DNA from: Dacryopinax spathularia
Lineage: Eukaryota; Basidiomycota; Dacrymycetes; Dacrymycetales; Dacrymycetaceae
Assembly: GCA_037974965.1 (NCBI GenBank)
Contig: JBBPFI010000016.1
Location: 744,001 to 808,000, forward strand
DNA: 64,000 bases
Direction: 5' to 3'
A program made the translations under genes and the position numbers. The notes under the pieces are model-generated. The model had not been told where the DNA came from, made no database searches, and saw only the letters and a program-made list of their open reading frames with translations. Positions 8,124 to 18,998 of the stretch are shown piece by piece. Every line of letters begins with the position of its first letter. Position 1 is the stretch's first letter.

Positions 8124-8691
8124 AATGGTGTATGGTTGACAAGTGAAGGGCGATATGTCAGTACGTATAATGCGCTGATATCGACGAGTTCAGTAGTCAG
8201 AGCAAGTCCGGAGAGTAAACGACTTGCAGTCAAGGGGGACAGTCTGCAACAATTCCAACAAGCGGTCAATTACCACGTCAGTTTCGGGATCAAATTAGCA
8301 ACACGGACTCCGGCCCGACCGCCGATGGGCGATGCAGAACCCCGCATGCCGCATTGCATCCACATCAGAATGGGTCGAACAATATCAACCAGGCGGCGTT
8401 TTTGGTCTGGTGAAAACCAAGATCTCCTTCTTTATCACTATCCTAATCAATCCTTGTACGCTCAATTGGCCAAATCCTGTTCATCCTGCCCTGTGCAGAA
8501 CTCATAACAGAAGAGATGTTTGAGCTGTCTGGACATGTCGAAGCGCTGCTTATGCAGCACATTGGGAACGATGAAACTATGTAATGCATTTGACAATCTG
8601 GATAATGGGTTACAGTCACATCCGCTGAAATGATCGTAAGGATCCTTGTCTCCACCCCTTGTCGCAGTCCCCAGTAAGGCGAAAAGGCAGC
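8124..8691. other. Intergenic, between the two F-box-like genes
   Basis: Promoter side of the 6575-8123 gene and 3' side of the 8692-10371 gene. I see no further gene or marked repeat. Confidence 0.5.
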
Positions 8692-10371
8692 TCACCAAAT
8701 CAAATTTGGAAAGGTAGGATCGCAAAAAGCACCCTCGAAGATGACGCCCAGACCTTGGATGGAACTTCCATTGTTTGACCAGCCATCCAGACCAACCGCA
8801 GTGACCTCGTCCATCCCAATATTAAGCGACTGTGATCTCAGAAGGATGTTCCACTCCTCGCAGGCCTCATTTGCGATGTCCCTCCGGGTTTTCATCGCTT
8901 GTAAGATCTGAGAATTTCTCCAACGCGCGCGGGCATCGTCATGGTATGATTCGGAGTCGTCATCTTTGAGCACTTCGTGCGGGCTCTGGAGTACGTGCCA
9001 ATCCATTTCCCAAATGTTGGGAGGGTCGAGAATGAGAATGAGAGTCGACAGGTTGAGCAAGCTTGACCCGTCCATGAGAAGAATCAGGACGTCTTGTAGG
9101 TCCGAGTAGCTGCGAATGCAGAACAAGGCTTTAGCCAAGTTGCGTTGACCACTTAGCATTGAGAGGAATTCACGGAAGGTGTCACCGTGGTCTGTCCTGA
9201 AGTCGATACTCACGAGCGAGAAGACCTTGAGATTCGGGATGATAAGGCTGTTAACTTGCACCAGAAGCTCGGGCCCACGTTCCAACCCCCCAAGCACCAA
9301 ATGTAGTCTCTCCAGAAGTGGAAGCTCGCACCGCCATGAAGATGAGACCGCCACAGTCCTGCTGTCTTCATCAGGAAAGCGGAGGTTCACGAAGGAAATG
9401 TAAAGCTCGCGCAGATTTTCGCCGAGGATTTGCATGACGTTCCGAAACCAGGAGACATGCAAATACGATTTTTCAAGCTTGAGGCTCGAGAGCAGAGCGA
9501 TTCTGGGGGCCGCAAAGAAACAACCGCGGAAGGATGTATCCCAAGTGCCACAGAGATGGAGTGTTTCAAGGCGATTGAGGAGATCAAGAGATGAGCTGGA
9601 TCCGTTTGTCTCGTCCAGCGCGGCAGCCTCCGAGTCGCGAAGATTAGAGAAAGACCATTTTAGCTGTTTCAGTACGGGAAAAGGGCTGGTGCTCTCAAAG
9701 ATCCGGCGGAGTAAGTCCCATTCACCGAGCAAATGAAGACGATGCACGCGCGATGCGCAGTGCAACAGTAATCGGCGCGCGCCATCAAATGCACTGGAGC
9801 CGCTACACGAGGCATCGAAGAGGACGCTCACATCAAGGCGTTCTGTGATGGTCGAGGGGTATAACTGCCAGAGCCCATGAAAGCGATAGGCTTCGTACGG
9901 ATAACGAACTTGCACCTTGTTCCAGAAGTAGGCCGTTCGAAGAATTAGGTTTCGCCACCTCTTGCAAACTCTGCCAGACGTGACGTTCCAAGGCAAGAAG
10001 AATGTGTCTTCCCCTCCCCACCAGCTCTCTTTCCAGCTGTACTGAAAGATGATGGTCAGGACGTCATCATTGAGGCGATGTACAGGCGCTCGAGCAGCTC
10101 GCTGAGCCATCAATTCGTCTTGAAGGGTATGCATATCGTCCTCGAGCAACTTGAGCTGAGCTTGAGCTATCGCGATCAGGTCACGCTGGGAGTCGGCGGC
10201 GGCCATGGCCCGCGAAATCTTCTGCACGATGCGCTGTTCGGCTTCATCGGCGCCAGCTGGCCAATTAATCCAGGCATTTGTGGGTGCCATAGTAGTCGTC
10301 GTCTCGAGAGTAGGAGGTTCAGTGCTGGAACGGTCTGCTTTGTAACGTTGATGCGGAGCCAAAGAAGCCAA
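8692..10371 (-). CDS. F-box-like/leucine-rich protein
   Basis: A single-exon gene of 559 residues from 10371, or 532 from the internal Met at 10290 (MAPTNAWINWPAGADEAEQ), which fits the paralogue better. The N-terminal part is helical (LKLLEDDMHTLQDELMAQRA), followed by APVHRLNDDVLTIIFQYS, an F-box core, then RVCKRWRNLILRTAYFWNKV. Leucine-rich repeats of irregular length follow (LETLHLCGTW, LRELYISFVNL, LLERLHLVLGGL). This layout is typical of the large basidiomycete F-box-like families thought to recruit substrates to SCF E3 ligases. The tandem neighbour at 6575-8123 is a paralogue with a broken frame, pointing to local duplication. The target is unknown. Confidence 0.85.
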   Translation of the reverse strand: MASLAPHQRYKADRSSTEPPTLETTTTMAPTNAWINWPAGADEAEQRIVQKISRAMAAADSQRDLIAIAQAQLKLLEDDMHTLQDELMAQRAARAPVHRLNDDVLTIIFQYSWKESWWGGEDTFFLPWNVTSGRVCKRWRNLILRTAYFWNKVQVRYPYEAYRFHGLWQLYPSTITERLDVSVLFDASCSGSSAFDGARRLLLHCASRVHRLHLLGEWDLLRRIFESTSPFPVLKQLKWSFSNLRDSEAAALDETNGSSSSLDLLNRLETLHLCGTWDTSFRGCFFAAPRIALLSSLKLEKSYLHVSWFRNVMQILGENLRELYISFVNLRFPDEDSRTVAVSSSWRCELPLLERLHLVLGGLERGPELLVQVNSLIIPNLKVFSLVSIDFRTDHGDTFREFLSMLSGQRNLAKALFCIRSYSDLQDVLILLMDGSSLLNLSTLILILDPPNIWEMDWHVLQSPHEVLKDDDSESYHDDARARWRNSQILQAMKTRRDIANEACEEWNILLRSQSLNIGMDEVTAVGLDGWSNNGSSIQGLGVIFEGAFCDPTFPNLIW

Positions 10372-10877
10372 AAGAAGCCAGGGTTCCAGAACGAGAACAC
10401 AATTCGACAGGAGCTGCCTTGCTGGACTGGGAGCGGCAGGTGGATAGACAGCGGTTCTAGACCGTTCTTCTGAGATATACGAGGAAGAATAGTCAACTAA
10501 TTGAAGTCAGAACACCATGTTTGCAAACTGTCTGTAAGCTGGCACGGGCGGGCCATCATCCGGAATCAAATTACCCCGCATTCCCCGCGCCGAGCCCATC
10601 TAATTTTGAGCGCGTGCGGACCGAAGGACGGTCAGAGGGAGCACACGACCCTGTAACCCCAACCAGCGCAGTACATCTTCCTTCCTCCTCCTCCTCGGCG
10701 ACAGCCGGTCATCAGCTGGCTTTGTCCATCTATCCATCACATCTATTACCTGCATCTGGTATTGGCGACAACGGCGACAGCAAGAACAAGGTGGCTCCCT
10801 CATTGACAGCGACGCCATCCTCAGCCCTTTCGCCGCCGAGCTACGCACCGGCCCAATACGTGAACTGACCGCACCTG
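10372..10877. other. Divergent promoter region
   Basis: 506 bases between the minus-strand F-box-like gene and the plus-strand Asteroid-like gene. No clear TATA box; a CT-rich tract lies around 10680-10700. Nothing else seen. Confidence 0.5.
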
Positions 10878-13661
10878 ATGGGCGTTCATGGCCTCACTTC
10901 CTACCTCAAGGCTAACCGCTCATCACTTGCGCGGACCGTCCATCTTCCAGCATCACCCCATTCAACACAAGATACTCGCCAGCAGGTGGTCGTAGATGGC
11001 TGGAGCCTTATATATGCGGTATATCGGGGTGCCCAGTTACCATGGGTGTATGGCGGCGAGTACTCTGCGTTCGAGGCGCATATACGGAGGCTCGTGAGAG
11101 CTTGGAGGAGTGTGGGGCTTGAGCCGGTTGTCGTGTTCGATGGTGCGTGTCCACACGACGCGATCCTTACGTATGCTTGACTGATCAGGCTATATGCAGG
11201 TCCCACCCCGCAGGCCAAGTTTGCAACAGTGGAGAAGCGACTCGACCAGCATCGGAAAGATCTGCTTCTGATCTACCGCTCTGGACCCGCTGGTCGACTG
11301 GGACAAGCAGGCACCTTCGTCCTCCCACCGCTGTGCTATAGCTCGTGCCTCGTCGCGCTCACCACCGCCTCTTCGTCGAATAGCGATCCATTTGAACCCG
11401 TGGAAGTCCACTTTGCCGATTCCGAAGGCGATCCATTCACTGTCGAGCTCGCACGCCAACGTGGCGCATGGATTCTCGGTACAGACAGCGACTTCGTGGT
11501 GTATATCGGCTCGGTATGCGGGGAAGGGGCGGAGGGCACGGAAGGCATGGGATATTGCCCGCTGGACGAGATGGTTTGGGTTGCCGAGGATGCCATCCCT
11601 GGTACTTCGAGGCCGGACACGCCGAGCGCTGGGTCATCCAGTGCATGGGGTGACGAAGACGAGTTCAAGGAGGTCAAGGCGCGGCGTAGGCGAACACACC
11701 GTAGCTCAGGTCTTCTTCCACCTCCAGGAGCCGGCGCGCTCAGCCTCAACGTGACCTTCTATGCTCCCCTCGCGTTGTCCACCCTTCTGAACCTTCCGCC
11801 AACTCATCTACCGCTGCTGGCCAGCTTTCTCGGAACGGACTACACACCCACGACCATGTCGCAACACTTTCACCCGAACTCCAACGGGCCCGTTCAGAAC
11901 GTCGAACGTACTGCGAACGCCCTTCGTACCGCTTCAGCCCAACAGACGTCAAGCGGAACCGCCACCCCAAGTGGCTACAATCGAGCTCTCGACCTGATCA
12001 TGCGAGCCATCGAGATCCTCGCCCTTCGCCCTCCCCTTGCCAGCGGACTGGCAATACAGCTACGCGAGGCTATCATCAACTCTACCTTACAGTACGCCCT
12101 ACCTCCTCCCGGCATGCCAAGCCAAAGCTGCTCTCTACACCCGGCAGACGCTTGCGATCTCCCACAACAGCTTGTACCCAGCGGATTTGACGAATTTCCG
12201 GCGGCGGCGACTCGACCGGTCTACCTCCAAGCTTACAGGGAGGGCAGGCTTGCTCCAGAGCTGCTTGACCTCCTCGCCACAGGCACATTCTGGCCGAGTG
12301 TGTTTCTGGAGGATCCCGATGCTTCCAGCGTGGCTGTCTGGATCGGAAGGGAGATCAGGCAGTGGATATATGCGGTGCTTGACGAGGCCGTCGGCATCTA
12401 TGAGGAGCCTGAACCCGAAGAAGAAGAAGATCTGGAAGACGACGAAGAAGGCGAGGCCACCCTTGCGAACGGGGAGGAAGACGACCGGGACGACGAAGGC
12501 GACGACGACGAGCTAATCCCGGTCGAGGAGATGGACAGCGACGAAGAGCCCGAATGGGTCAAAGCCGACAAGCGAGCTTCGCGCGCTGCTGCTCGTGCGC
12601 AACCAATACGCCGCGAAACCGAGCTGTACCATGGCTACCTGCCCGAGAACGGCATTGACCAACCGGACAACTCGCCCGAGCTGCGTAGTCTGCATGCTGC
12701 ACTGTGGCGACTTCGTGGTGGCAGGACCGACGGGGCAAGCGTGGATGGCGGCAGTGTTCCTCTCAGCAGGGTCATGAGCACTCAGGACAGCCACAGCCTC
12801 ATAATGAGCCCTCATAATGGCAAGGCACACCGCTCCCAGGTGACCGAATACGTTCGCCGAGCACAAAGCATCCGTCCGGAGAAGCTGGACGTACGCATGC
12901 CTGTTCCTGGTGATCTCCTTCCTGAGGAATGGCGGTGGGCCGACCTTAACGGTCTGGGCGGGTCGTACGCTCGTCGTCCTGCGGTCGGTGGAGATGTCCC
13001 TATCGTACTCCGCAGTGAGCCGGAGCGGATCCGAGTGCTGTTATATGCTCTGCGAGCTGAGGGCACGGGTCTGCTCGATCCGGCAAATGATTGGGACGAC
13101 AACTCGGCACTTTGGGGACGCGAAGCCTCTCATCTTGCGCTCAGCGCACGATGGGCGATCATGAAAGGCTCGGAGAAGGGTGGCGAAGCAAGGTGGAAGA
13201 AGCATGAACTTCGCGCTCTGGCGAGCAGTATCTTCCCTTCGGACAAGAGCGACTCTCAACCAGAAGGGTCGACCGTTCCTGTGACGCCTCTGGAGAACCG
13301 CCCAATCGCCTTGATCGCTCAGCTACTGCACGCGATGGAGAACATTGCCTGGCTCGCACAGGCGTTGCTTATACCTCACTTATGCAGCGAAGGCGAATCC
13401 CGGTTTTCTGGAAGGGCACTGCATGCCGCACTCCTGGAGGCTAGCAGTGGCAAGCTGGACTTGACTGAAGAGGGGGAGCGCTGGTGTGCTGCCGTCGAGG
13501 AAGGTTTGGGAGATGACATATGGCTCGAAGAGAAGAAACGAGAGAAGAAGAAGAGCAAGGGTAGCGGCACCGTACGCGGCCGCTCTACCACCTTAACGAG
13601 AAACGCGAACAACTCAGTGTTCGGCATGTTTGGCGCTCTTGAGGGATTGCCCGCGGAGTGA
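10878..13661 (+). CDS. Asteroid-type XPG/FEN1-like protein
   Basis: Two exons, 10878-11142 and 11200-13661, encode 908 residues. The 57-nt intron splits the conserved VVFDG motif (FDG/PTPQAKF). The N-terminus MGVHGLTSYLK, VVVDGWSLIYAVY (about residues 36-49), VVVFDG (about 84-89) and ILGTDSDFVVYIG (about 180-193) match the N and I regions of the XPG/FEN1 nuclease superfamily. The layout with a long divergent C-terminus is that of the Asteroid branch (XPG_I_2). Residues around 485-550 are extremely acidic (Glu/Asp runs ending EEMDSDEEPEWVK). The C-terminus is Lys/Arg-rich (EEKKREKKKSKGS). Whether it is a nuclease is uncertain, since several catalytic Asp of FEN1 are not obvious here. Confidence 0.85.
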
Positions 13662-14039
13662 GGGATATGTGGGTGTATGTATTGACAATGTTGGTATTTG
13701 AAACAGCTTATGTTTGCAACAATGCTTGTACTGTCGGCCATTGGGGTTGATGCTAATGTATTTGTGTCGATCATCAGGACTCGATGTTTCATCGCGCTGG
13801 GGAAAATGTCGGTGGCGCACTCATGCACGGCCTGGTATTCCGTGATATCGGTATACATGTGGACACGCCAAAATGTCGGGAATAGAGAATTCCACACGGA
13901 CAAGTCGCAAGTTCTTGGGTGTATAGATCCCGGTCACACGCTCTCCAGCACCACAACCTGCTCCTCCGGCGGTACTTCCTCGTCCTCATCACTACTCCCT
14001 CATTCAGCTCACTTCATCTCACAGCGAGACAAAGAGGAC
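13662..14039. other. Convergent 3' intergenic region
   Basis: Between the 3' ends of the Asteroid-like gene (plus) and the aquaglyceroporin (minus). Short open frames only; nothing else recognised. Confidence 0.5.
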
Positions 14040-15075
14040 TCACCACTCGGCATGCAACACCCACCTCTCCACAGCCCTATGCACCCAATACACGCCCGCC
14101 ACTGCCACGCTCGCGGAGAAAGCGCCCATCTGTCCGCCCCAAATCCAATACTGCCCCTTATAGTTCCACACATCCGCGCTATACCCCGCCGCATACGTCA
14201 ACAGCCTCGGGCCGAGGTCCCTAGCCGGGTTGATCGAGAAGCTCGTGGTGGACCCAAAGGTGCAGCCAATACCGAGCAGAGTGAGGAATAAAGAGAGGGG
14301 GACGATCCCGAAGGCAGGTTTGCGACGCATGCTGACGAGGTAGAGGACGACACCTAGGAGGATGCAGGCCGGGAAGAACTCTGCGAGCCAGCAGGAGAAT
14401 GCGGGCTGGGTGAGCTCGGGGTAGGTGCCGAATAGGCCGGCGGTCTTGCTGATCGTACGGTGGGAACCGCCTTCTATGGTGTTGATGTCGTTACTATTCT
14501 TTGATCAGCATCTCTTGCCCACTGTCAAGACAACTGAGATAGACGCACTAGTAGACAGCATACGAGATCGCCGCGCCTAGGAACCCACCGCCGAGCTGGG
14601 CAAGCCCGTACAGCGGGAACTTCCAGAGAGGCACTTTCCCGGTCAGGCAGAGCATAGCCGTAACAGCAGGGTTGATATGTCCTCCTGATCTGTTTCCCGC
14701 GAACGCGGCGCCGAGGGCGATGCCAACTGCCCATCCGATCGGGACTGTCGCGTATGTCTATCATCAGGATTGGATTAGCATTGCGAGCCTAGGAAGACGA
14801 GCAGAGGTGGGTAGAGCGGGGGGACATACATCGAATGTTGGCGCCCCGACCGCATACTGACAATTTCCCCCCGTACCAAAAGCGACAAGAATCATAGTCC
14901 CCACAAACTCCGCACCTAGCTCAAGGAACAAATCGGCATATTTATGCAGAGCCGGGCGTTGAGAAGGTGTGGCGCGCTCGATGTCGACGGTGGTGAGGGG
15001 CGATTTCTCTTTGGTGGAGGAGGAGAGGAGGAAGCTGGATTTGGAGGAGAAGAAGGGAGGACGGGAGGAGGACAT
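14040..15075 (-). CDS. Aquaglyceroporin (MIP family channel)
   Basis: A membrane channel for water, glycerol or similar small solutes. Exons 15075-14830, 14757-14549 and 14493-14040 encode 302 residues. Both signature NPA boxes are intact: GGHINPAVT in exon 2 and SINPARDLGPRL in exon 3. The Asp after NPAR is characteristic of glycerol facilitators rather than strict water channels. Hydrophobic segments include ELGAEFVGTMILVAFGTG, WAVGIALGAAFA, LAQLGGGFLGAAISYAVYY, WLAEFFPACILLGVVLYLV, FGIVPLSLFLTLLGIGCTFG and GAFSASVAVAGVYWV, six in total as expected. The start Met was chosen because it follows a plausible TATAAAGC box 78-85 bases upstream (15153-15160). The hydrophilic N-terminus of about 45 residues is Ser-rich and may be a regulatory tail. 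Confidence 0.95.
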
Positions 15076-16415
15076 CTTCAAGTTGATGATATACTGACTC
15101 GAGTACGAGGAGAGGTGATGTGATGCCTTCTAGCCAAGAGCAGCCTCAGCATGCTTTATAGCATAGGGACTGATATGATCGAGTGAAAAGAAAACGGAGA
15201 GATGATCATGCGGAAGCGTGGCGTACAGCCTGAGGGAAGCCCTTGTGGCGATCTAGAAGTCCAAGACTGCGACGGCCGCCCCTGACGGGCGCTCCCGTCC
15301 GCGAAGGTGCGCGAATGTGTGCTGGATTGGTGTGGTGCTGGCATCAGGTGGTCAGATTCCGCACAGCAGGGCAAGAAGCCAGATGAAGCTGAGTAGGATC
15401 CGGTGAGAGGTGAGCCACCGGAAGAGCACAAAGAGCACAGGTAATCGCTGTTCCACAGGAAGACATCGATACAGTATAGCAGCCGGCTTCGAAGCCCAGC
15501 GTCCGGTTCAGGTCCCAGCCCCGCACCGGCCAAACGCGAACTCCCGCACCGGCGCTCATTCGTTCCTCAAAAGAAGAGCGCACAACAGCACGTGCAAACC
15601 GCAGATCGGTTCAGAAGCCCCATCCCCGCAAACGAAAAATCCGCCCCAATAAGGTGCGGCTGCCTCCGTACGGTGTACGCGGGCAGGACCGTACCTCGTA
15701 CGGAGTGGAGTCAGGCGAGAGAATAGCCAGGGGCACCGTACCGGTATGTTTCAGGCTGTGATACCGGCCGGCGAAGAAGGTGTTGAGTGGGGGGTTGAGC
15801 CTGAGTGTGATAGGGAGAGAGAGCTGTCTGCGGTGGTTTTGGGCGCTTCTTTCGCCGATGTCCGATGGGGGTGGAGGTTATCTCCGATCAAGCGTCGAGA
15901 TTGTTGCCTTGGTTAATCAAGTCGTAAGTCTTTTGCGCACGGAGAACGAGAACAAGAGCATAATCCCTTTTGAATGGCGGTCTACGGTAGAGCCAAGAGC
16001 CAGAGGCGGAGACCAGAGAGCTGGAAAATGGGCAGCAGGTTTGTTCGAGGAGTCGAAGATGCGGACGTGAGCGACGTCAACTGCAAAACAATGATCGCTC
16101 CGGCATCCTGCTCCTTTCCCCCTACCTCCTTACCCATTTGCCCACGATCCCAAAACTCTTTCTATATGCCGGTTCGAATATCTTTGCCAACGACGATGCT
16201 CCTACGCGACAGTGCAGCATATACATAGCTCAAGGCGATGTAGACCACAGTCTCGGACGCTCATGACGTAACCTCCAAGCCCATCTCGTTGCAACATTCC
16301 AGTCTCTCGGCTCCCTCCCACCAAACGAGCATGCGCCAAGCATATATGCGCATCATGCCCAGCCGACCTTCAACCCTCTCCTCTTCCTCCTGTCGACCAC
16401 CTGGAAACGATAACA
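15076..16415. other. 1.3-kb intergenic region
   Basis: Divergent promoter region of the aquaglyceroporin (minus) and OBAP-like gene (plus). TATAAAGC (minus strand) is at 15153-15160. Around 15660-15750 is a cluster of related motifs: CCGTACGG, ACCGTACC, CGTACGG and ACCGTACCGGTA. No gene supported. Confidence 0.5.
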
Positions 16416-17349
16416 ATGAGCGACGAAAAGACCCTCAGCTCAATAGCCCTCGACACAGCAGCGAGCGCGACCCAGTCATTCGCACCGCTCTCCTCGATCT
16501 GCGAGACAGTATGTGCGCTGCATTTCTACGCGTGCGTCCCTTTCCCATCTCCTATCATGGGCTAGCAAGCTGACGGTGCTGTTTGGGGTAGAGACGATCT
16601 TACGCGCCAGGTGGAGGCGCATCATTATTGCTCGCATGTGAGCGAGGACTTTCGCCAGTGTGTGATATACGACGCCCCAACACCCGATGCGCGGTTGATC
16701 GGGATAGAGTACATCGTGAGCGAGAAGGTGTTCAAGAGTGCGTCCCCGCTCCCTCCCTCCCTCCCTCCCTCCTCCAACCTACCCGTCCTGCCCATTCTAT
16801 AATGACGAGCAGCAGCTGACTCGGTGCACAGCGTTCCCGGAGGAGGAAAAACGATACTGGCACTCTCATTCATATGAGGTCAAGTCTGGCCAGCTTATCG
16901 CTCCCTTCCCTAGTGCAGTCCCAGCGGCAGTAGCGAACTTCGCGGAGCACAAAGCGATGGAAAAGCTCGTCGGCACGTACGGGAAGGTACGTTCCCCCTT
17001 CCTCTCCCTCCCTCTCCTCGCTGGAGATCGAATGGTGTAGGGAATTCTAACGCATATAATATGGCAGACATGGCATACCTGGCAGGTCGACGCTGGTCAT
17101 CCCTACCCCTTCGGGGCCCCCAGACTCATGTACGGCCTAACCGCGGACGGCCAAGTGGACCAAGCGAAGCTGGCCGACAGAGACAAGCGGTTCGGAGTGA
17201 GTACGGAGGAGAAGAGGAGGCTGAGGGAGGATATTGCTGCGCCGGAGGTGGTGGAGGGTGCGAATGCTTGGGAGAGGGGGAGGAGCTGGCAGGTGAAGAT
17301 GGAGGATTGTGAGGTGAAGGGGTATGACAGGGGAGTGTCGAGGAAGTGA
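16416..17349 (+). CDS. Oil body-associated protein-like (DUF1264/OBAP)
   Basis: Four exons (16416-16531, 16592-16737, 16832-16986, 17068-17349) give 232 residues with clean GT-AG introns. The conserved core is clear: [59 protein letters not shown] and [16 protein letters not shown], matching the DUF1264/OBAP family first described from plant oil bodies and also found in fungi and bacteria. The invariant His-rich pieces are all present. The role in fungi is not established; lipid-droplet association is inference from the plant members. The last exon carries a charged C-terminal extension. The CT-rich intron 2 looks normal. Confidence 0.92.
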
Positions 17350-17761
17350 GCGGGCTCGCTGGAGGGCATGCTGGATGCGTGCGAATTTGGGTTGATGGGT
17401 TGAATCTGCCTTAAAGCTGGAGTTGGGGTCGCTGATATATGGACTACACAGAATCATGAGTTTGGGAGCATGCATGTATCCTACCCACGCAAACACTGCT
17501 GCTTTAAACGCAATGAAGACGCCTCGCGCCGTCGCTCAATCAGCTTGAATATGCCTCGCATGCAGGCCAGGACAGGCCATCTGAGGGGTCTAGTGGACTT
17601 CAGGCATAGGCTCGTTTCAGAGCGACTGACGGATACACAACTGACTTAAGAAACAAGAAAATGGAAGAACATCTTTGCCAGCGCCGACAAACTAGTGGCC
17701 CTTGAAGACTCCATAGCAGGCCAACAACGCGGAGCCTCTCAGGCTCATTCCCATCTTGCCA
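17350..17761. other. Convergent intergenic region
   Basis: 412 bases between OBAP-like (plus) and the unknown minus-strand gene. Presumed 3' UTRs; nothing else recognised. Confidence 0.5.
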
Positions 17762-18647
17762 TCATTGTAGAAAGCTACAAGATGGGTGTCTCGTGCTGGG
17801 CTCAGCGTGACCGACTATGAAGACGTCAATAAGCGAGAGCACAGAGGGAGACCGGAAGACCACGGTATTCACCTTCAGCGACTGACGCTCGACGTACTGA
17901 TCCAAGCTGTCCGGCAAACACCAGCGCTTCTGCAGAACCCCGTTTCTGTCCCGCCAGGTGAAGACATAACTATTGGCATACCCCAAAGCGAGGATCGTGT
18001 CCGCGCCGTAATAGCAGCCGAAGCTCTGCGCGATGCTGTCCAGCAGGCCCTGTGGTAAGTTCTGGTGCACGAGGCCTCCGTTCTTGGTCCGCACAAGCCA
18101 ACGATCGGGGTTGCACGCATCGTACTGGATGCTCTTCACGTCCCTGTTGACGTCCAGTCGGTGTTTCGCCAGGAGCGCTCGGAGACTGGCAGGAAGGTTG
18201 CTGCACACTATCATGTAGGATCGCTCAGAATCAGTTCTTGAATACTTATACATTGGCCTCTGTGCCGGGAAAACGATGCTTACGGGTGTGACCGGTCGCC
18301 TTGAGGAAGTAGCCCCCGTTCGTGAAGACGGTCAGACTGATGATCTTCTCCGTGCTGAAATCATCGTCATTCTTCAGGCTTTCACCAAGTCCCAAAGGCA
18401 AGTTGCACCTGGCGAAAGGTGAGCGGCCTCTAGAGTCTGGAAAGCGATTGGGAGGAGACGCTTACCAGCGGCTTGTGAGACCGTTGTTGACATAGTAAGA
18501 ATCCTGGTCCGGACCAAGGGAGATCACAGGCATGAGTGCTGGAAAGGACTTTGGCTCGGAGTCAGGCAACCTGGTGGTAGTCTGGTTGACAGGCAGCAGA
18601 GGGGGAAGGTCTGCAGGGCTGTAGGATACCGCGGTCCAGTTGGCGCC
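17762..18647 (-). CDS. Unknown protein, 5' end not resolved
   Basis: I do not recognise the family. Three exons join in frame on the minus strand: 18647-18466, 18408-18284 and 18207-17762. They read ...GPDQDSYYVNNGLTSRWCNLPLGLG... and continue ...GGYFLKATGHTLCSNLPA... to the end FIVGHAEPSTRHPSCSFLQ. The pattern with several Cys, TVFTNGGYFLKATG and NSYVFTWRDRNGVLQKRWC suggests a compact beta-rich, possibly secreted, domain. The frame is stopped just upstream of 18647 and no start Met or signal peptide is visible in the 158 bases before the copia element, so an upstream exon may lie beyond the element or be lost. This may be a remnant gene. Confidence 0.5.
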
Positions 18648-18804
18648 TTCTTATACCGATGCCATCACTGTCCCCCGGCATTTTCGTCGGGGAGAAGGGA
18701 AAGTCTGGATTACAGATGACTCCTAAGACATGAATGTGATTGTCTGGATCACCACGAGTTTGCGGTCAACTGCTATCTCAGGCGGTTTTTGAACCAATGC
18801 AATG
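18648..18804. other. Short spacer with left copy of the copia target duplication
   Basis: Host DNA between the unknown gene and the copia element. The last five bases (18800-18804, CAATG) are the left target-site duplication. Confidence 0.7.
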
Positions 18805-18991
18805 TATTGGCAGGGTATGCGGAGCAGAGGATGGAACGAAGGTGTATTAGTGGGTGATGGTAAAAGTACGAGAGGTATCTAGGGATGCGCGACTCCGAGC
18901 GCCACCCTACAGGGGACGTCGTGCGCCTCATAGCAGAAATCCACGTTGGAATTCCAACCTGGATTTCTCCCTTCGCTCTCAGGCTACAACA
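18805..18991 (-). repeat. 3' LTR of the copia element
   Basis: 187 bp, matching 23216-23402. The purine-rich GTGAGGGGGAG next to it (18992-19002, minus-strand reading) is the polypurine tract. Confidence 0.95.
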
Positions 18992-18998
18992 CTCCCCC

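Noticed and set aside
11336-11749. Minus-strand open frame inside the Asteroid-like gene
   Set aside because: Shadow of a GC-rich coding exon with recognisable motifs on the other strand.
16165-16185. Sequence resembling a tRNA B box (GGTTCGAAT)
   Set aside because: No matching A box and no cloverleaf around it. No other tRNA-like sequence found in the window.
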